Assembly: GCA_019843655.1 (NCBI GenBank)
Contig: JACDQD010000011.1
Span: 7,792,604-7,856,603, forward strand
Direction: 5' to 3'
Source: Lethocerus indicus
Taxonomy: Eukaryota > Arthropoda > Insecta > Hemiptera > Belostomatidae
DNA: 64,000 nucleotides
Shown here: one piece after another, positions 62,849-64,000 of the stretch
Layout: each line of letters begins with the position of its first letter
Numbering within the stretch: the first letter of the stretch is position 1
Notes under the pieces: model-generated
Database searches by the model: none
The model's input: only the letters and a program-made list of their open reading frames with translations
Told to the model about the DNA's origin: nothing
Translations under genes and position numbers: made by a program

Positions 62849-64000
62849 GTTTATTTTATTGTACTGTCTGTATTGTTCTTTACATTTTAACTTAGGTTCA
62901 GTATTAATCACAAGACCGATTACACAGAATGTTTATTTTTAGCTATACCAATTCTGTATTACCTAGATACAGCTATTCAGAGAACATAAGTAGTCCTTAG
63001 GTAACTACTACAAGACTTTCCTTTTTTATTTATCTAGTCATTGTTTGCGATACATCATATAAGTTATAATAGCATTGCATAGAAGAGTAAACAGGTTTCA
63101 GTAAGTTATACTTGAATTAACGCTTCTATAAATGATAAGGGTAACGAGTGTTCTTAGATCACCAATGATTTCATCAGGTAAGTAGCCTGTATGTACACAT
63201 TTGTATTAAAATAATAATGAATCTCGTAACCCTCGTGCTTGCCGAGTTTTGTTGATACCTCAAATTAATTTGATAATGTCAATAGTGTAATTTATTTATA
63301 TGAATAAATGTAAACATTTTTGTGAATGTTAATTGTAAAGAAATATATATTTGATGCAATACATTGTGTGTTTGTATGTTTTGACTGTGACAACCAAGGA
63401 AGGTATTCAGCGAAATTCTGAACAAAACCTTACATTCACACTTTTAATAACATCTTTTTAGAACTAAAATAAGTTTCAAAATAAAAGAAATAACAGAAGG
63501 AGGTGCAACAAAGATGCAAATTTAATGTTTTCAATATATTTTAATTTTTTTGTACTTACAATTAACTCATTCTTAACAATAAAATAAATAGACTAGTTCG
63601 CTTTTCAAAACATTATTAACTAAACAGTCATACACTGTAATCACCTCATTATATGTTTCTGAAAAAAGATACAACTTTTTCCCATTTAAAAAAAATACAA
63701 AAACAAACTCAATTTAAAAAAAGAACCTGAACCACTTGTCTATTGCTCTTAAGACCCAGATCAATAAAATTTACATGTTAATATTTGTGTTCCAGTTTTA
63801 ACTTTAGTTAGTACGTTACATTTAACTGAATGATGAAAGCAATAAAACAGTTAACTCGATGATTTGAAAAATGTTAATGTTTAAAAAAGATTCATTACAA
63901 AAATTAGACTTAGTAAGGTACAAAAATAAATGTCACAAATATACAACCTAATATTAACAGTTCACCGTGTCACCGTTGACACATTTTGAATTAAATTAAA
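62849..64000. other. 3' UTR of the YccV-domain gene and AT-rich flank
   Basis: AT-rich with no coding similarity. The last about 500 bp may be the 3' UTR of a further gene outside the window, but nothing in the sequence settles this. Confidence 0.45.

Overview
The window is nuclear DNA from an arthropod, most likely an insect. It is AT-rich, genes are split by short GT-AG introns, and the encoded proteins are animal orthologues whose splicing I could follow exon by exon. A hemipteroid insect is a guess from overall character, not something the sequence proves. I count thirteen protein-coding genes, one of them cut by the left edge. I saw no tRNA, rRNA or CRISPR, and no bacterial-style operon.

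Layout from left to right: an EPHX4-like epoxide hydrolase (minus, partial, to 898); ADCK1 (minus, 2375-5652); about 4.5 kb of AT-rich non-coding DNA; Van Gogh/Vang (minus, 10155-16167) with a repeat cluster in its last intron; a CpG-richer divergent promoter region; INTS7 (plus, 19590-26728), whose stop codon lies in a copy of the same repeat; MOCS1 (minus, 29074-32583) with two alternative 3' exons; LYRM2 (plus, 32703-33788); the site-2 protease MBTPS2 (minus, 35089-38303); RAD51C (minus, 39607-43750) with the intronless MYG1 nested in its sixth intron; an EMI plus four-FAS1 secreted protein (plus, 45613-50836); SNX3 (plus, 52365-54887); a GAF-domain cyclic-nucleotide phosphodiesterase homologue with a ruined metal site (minus, 56378-61292); and a YccV-like domain protein (plus, 61876-62848).

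The genes belong to separate pathways and do not form a functional cluster: planar polarity, snRNA processing, molybdenum cofactor, mitochondrial proteins, SREBP/ATF6 proteolysis, homologous recombination, extracellular matrix and endosome sorting. The most interesting points are: (1) the phosphodiesterase homologue that has lost three of four metal ligands and looks like a pseudoenzyme; (2) a repeat family whose four local copies each carry a hammerhead-ribozyme-like core; (3) the INTS7 C-terminus ending inside that repeat; (4) the MOCS1 alternative exon restoring the double-glycine MOCS1A tail; (5) MYG1 nested on the same strand inside RAD51C. Two reading-frame inconsistencies (ADCK1 exon 8; FAS1 gene exon 1/2) may be assembly indels.
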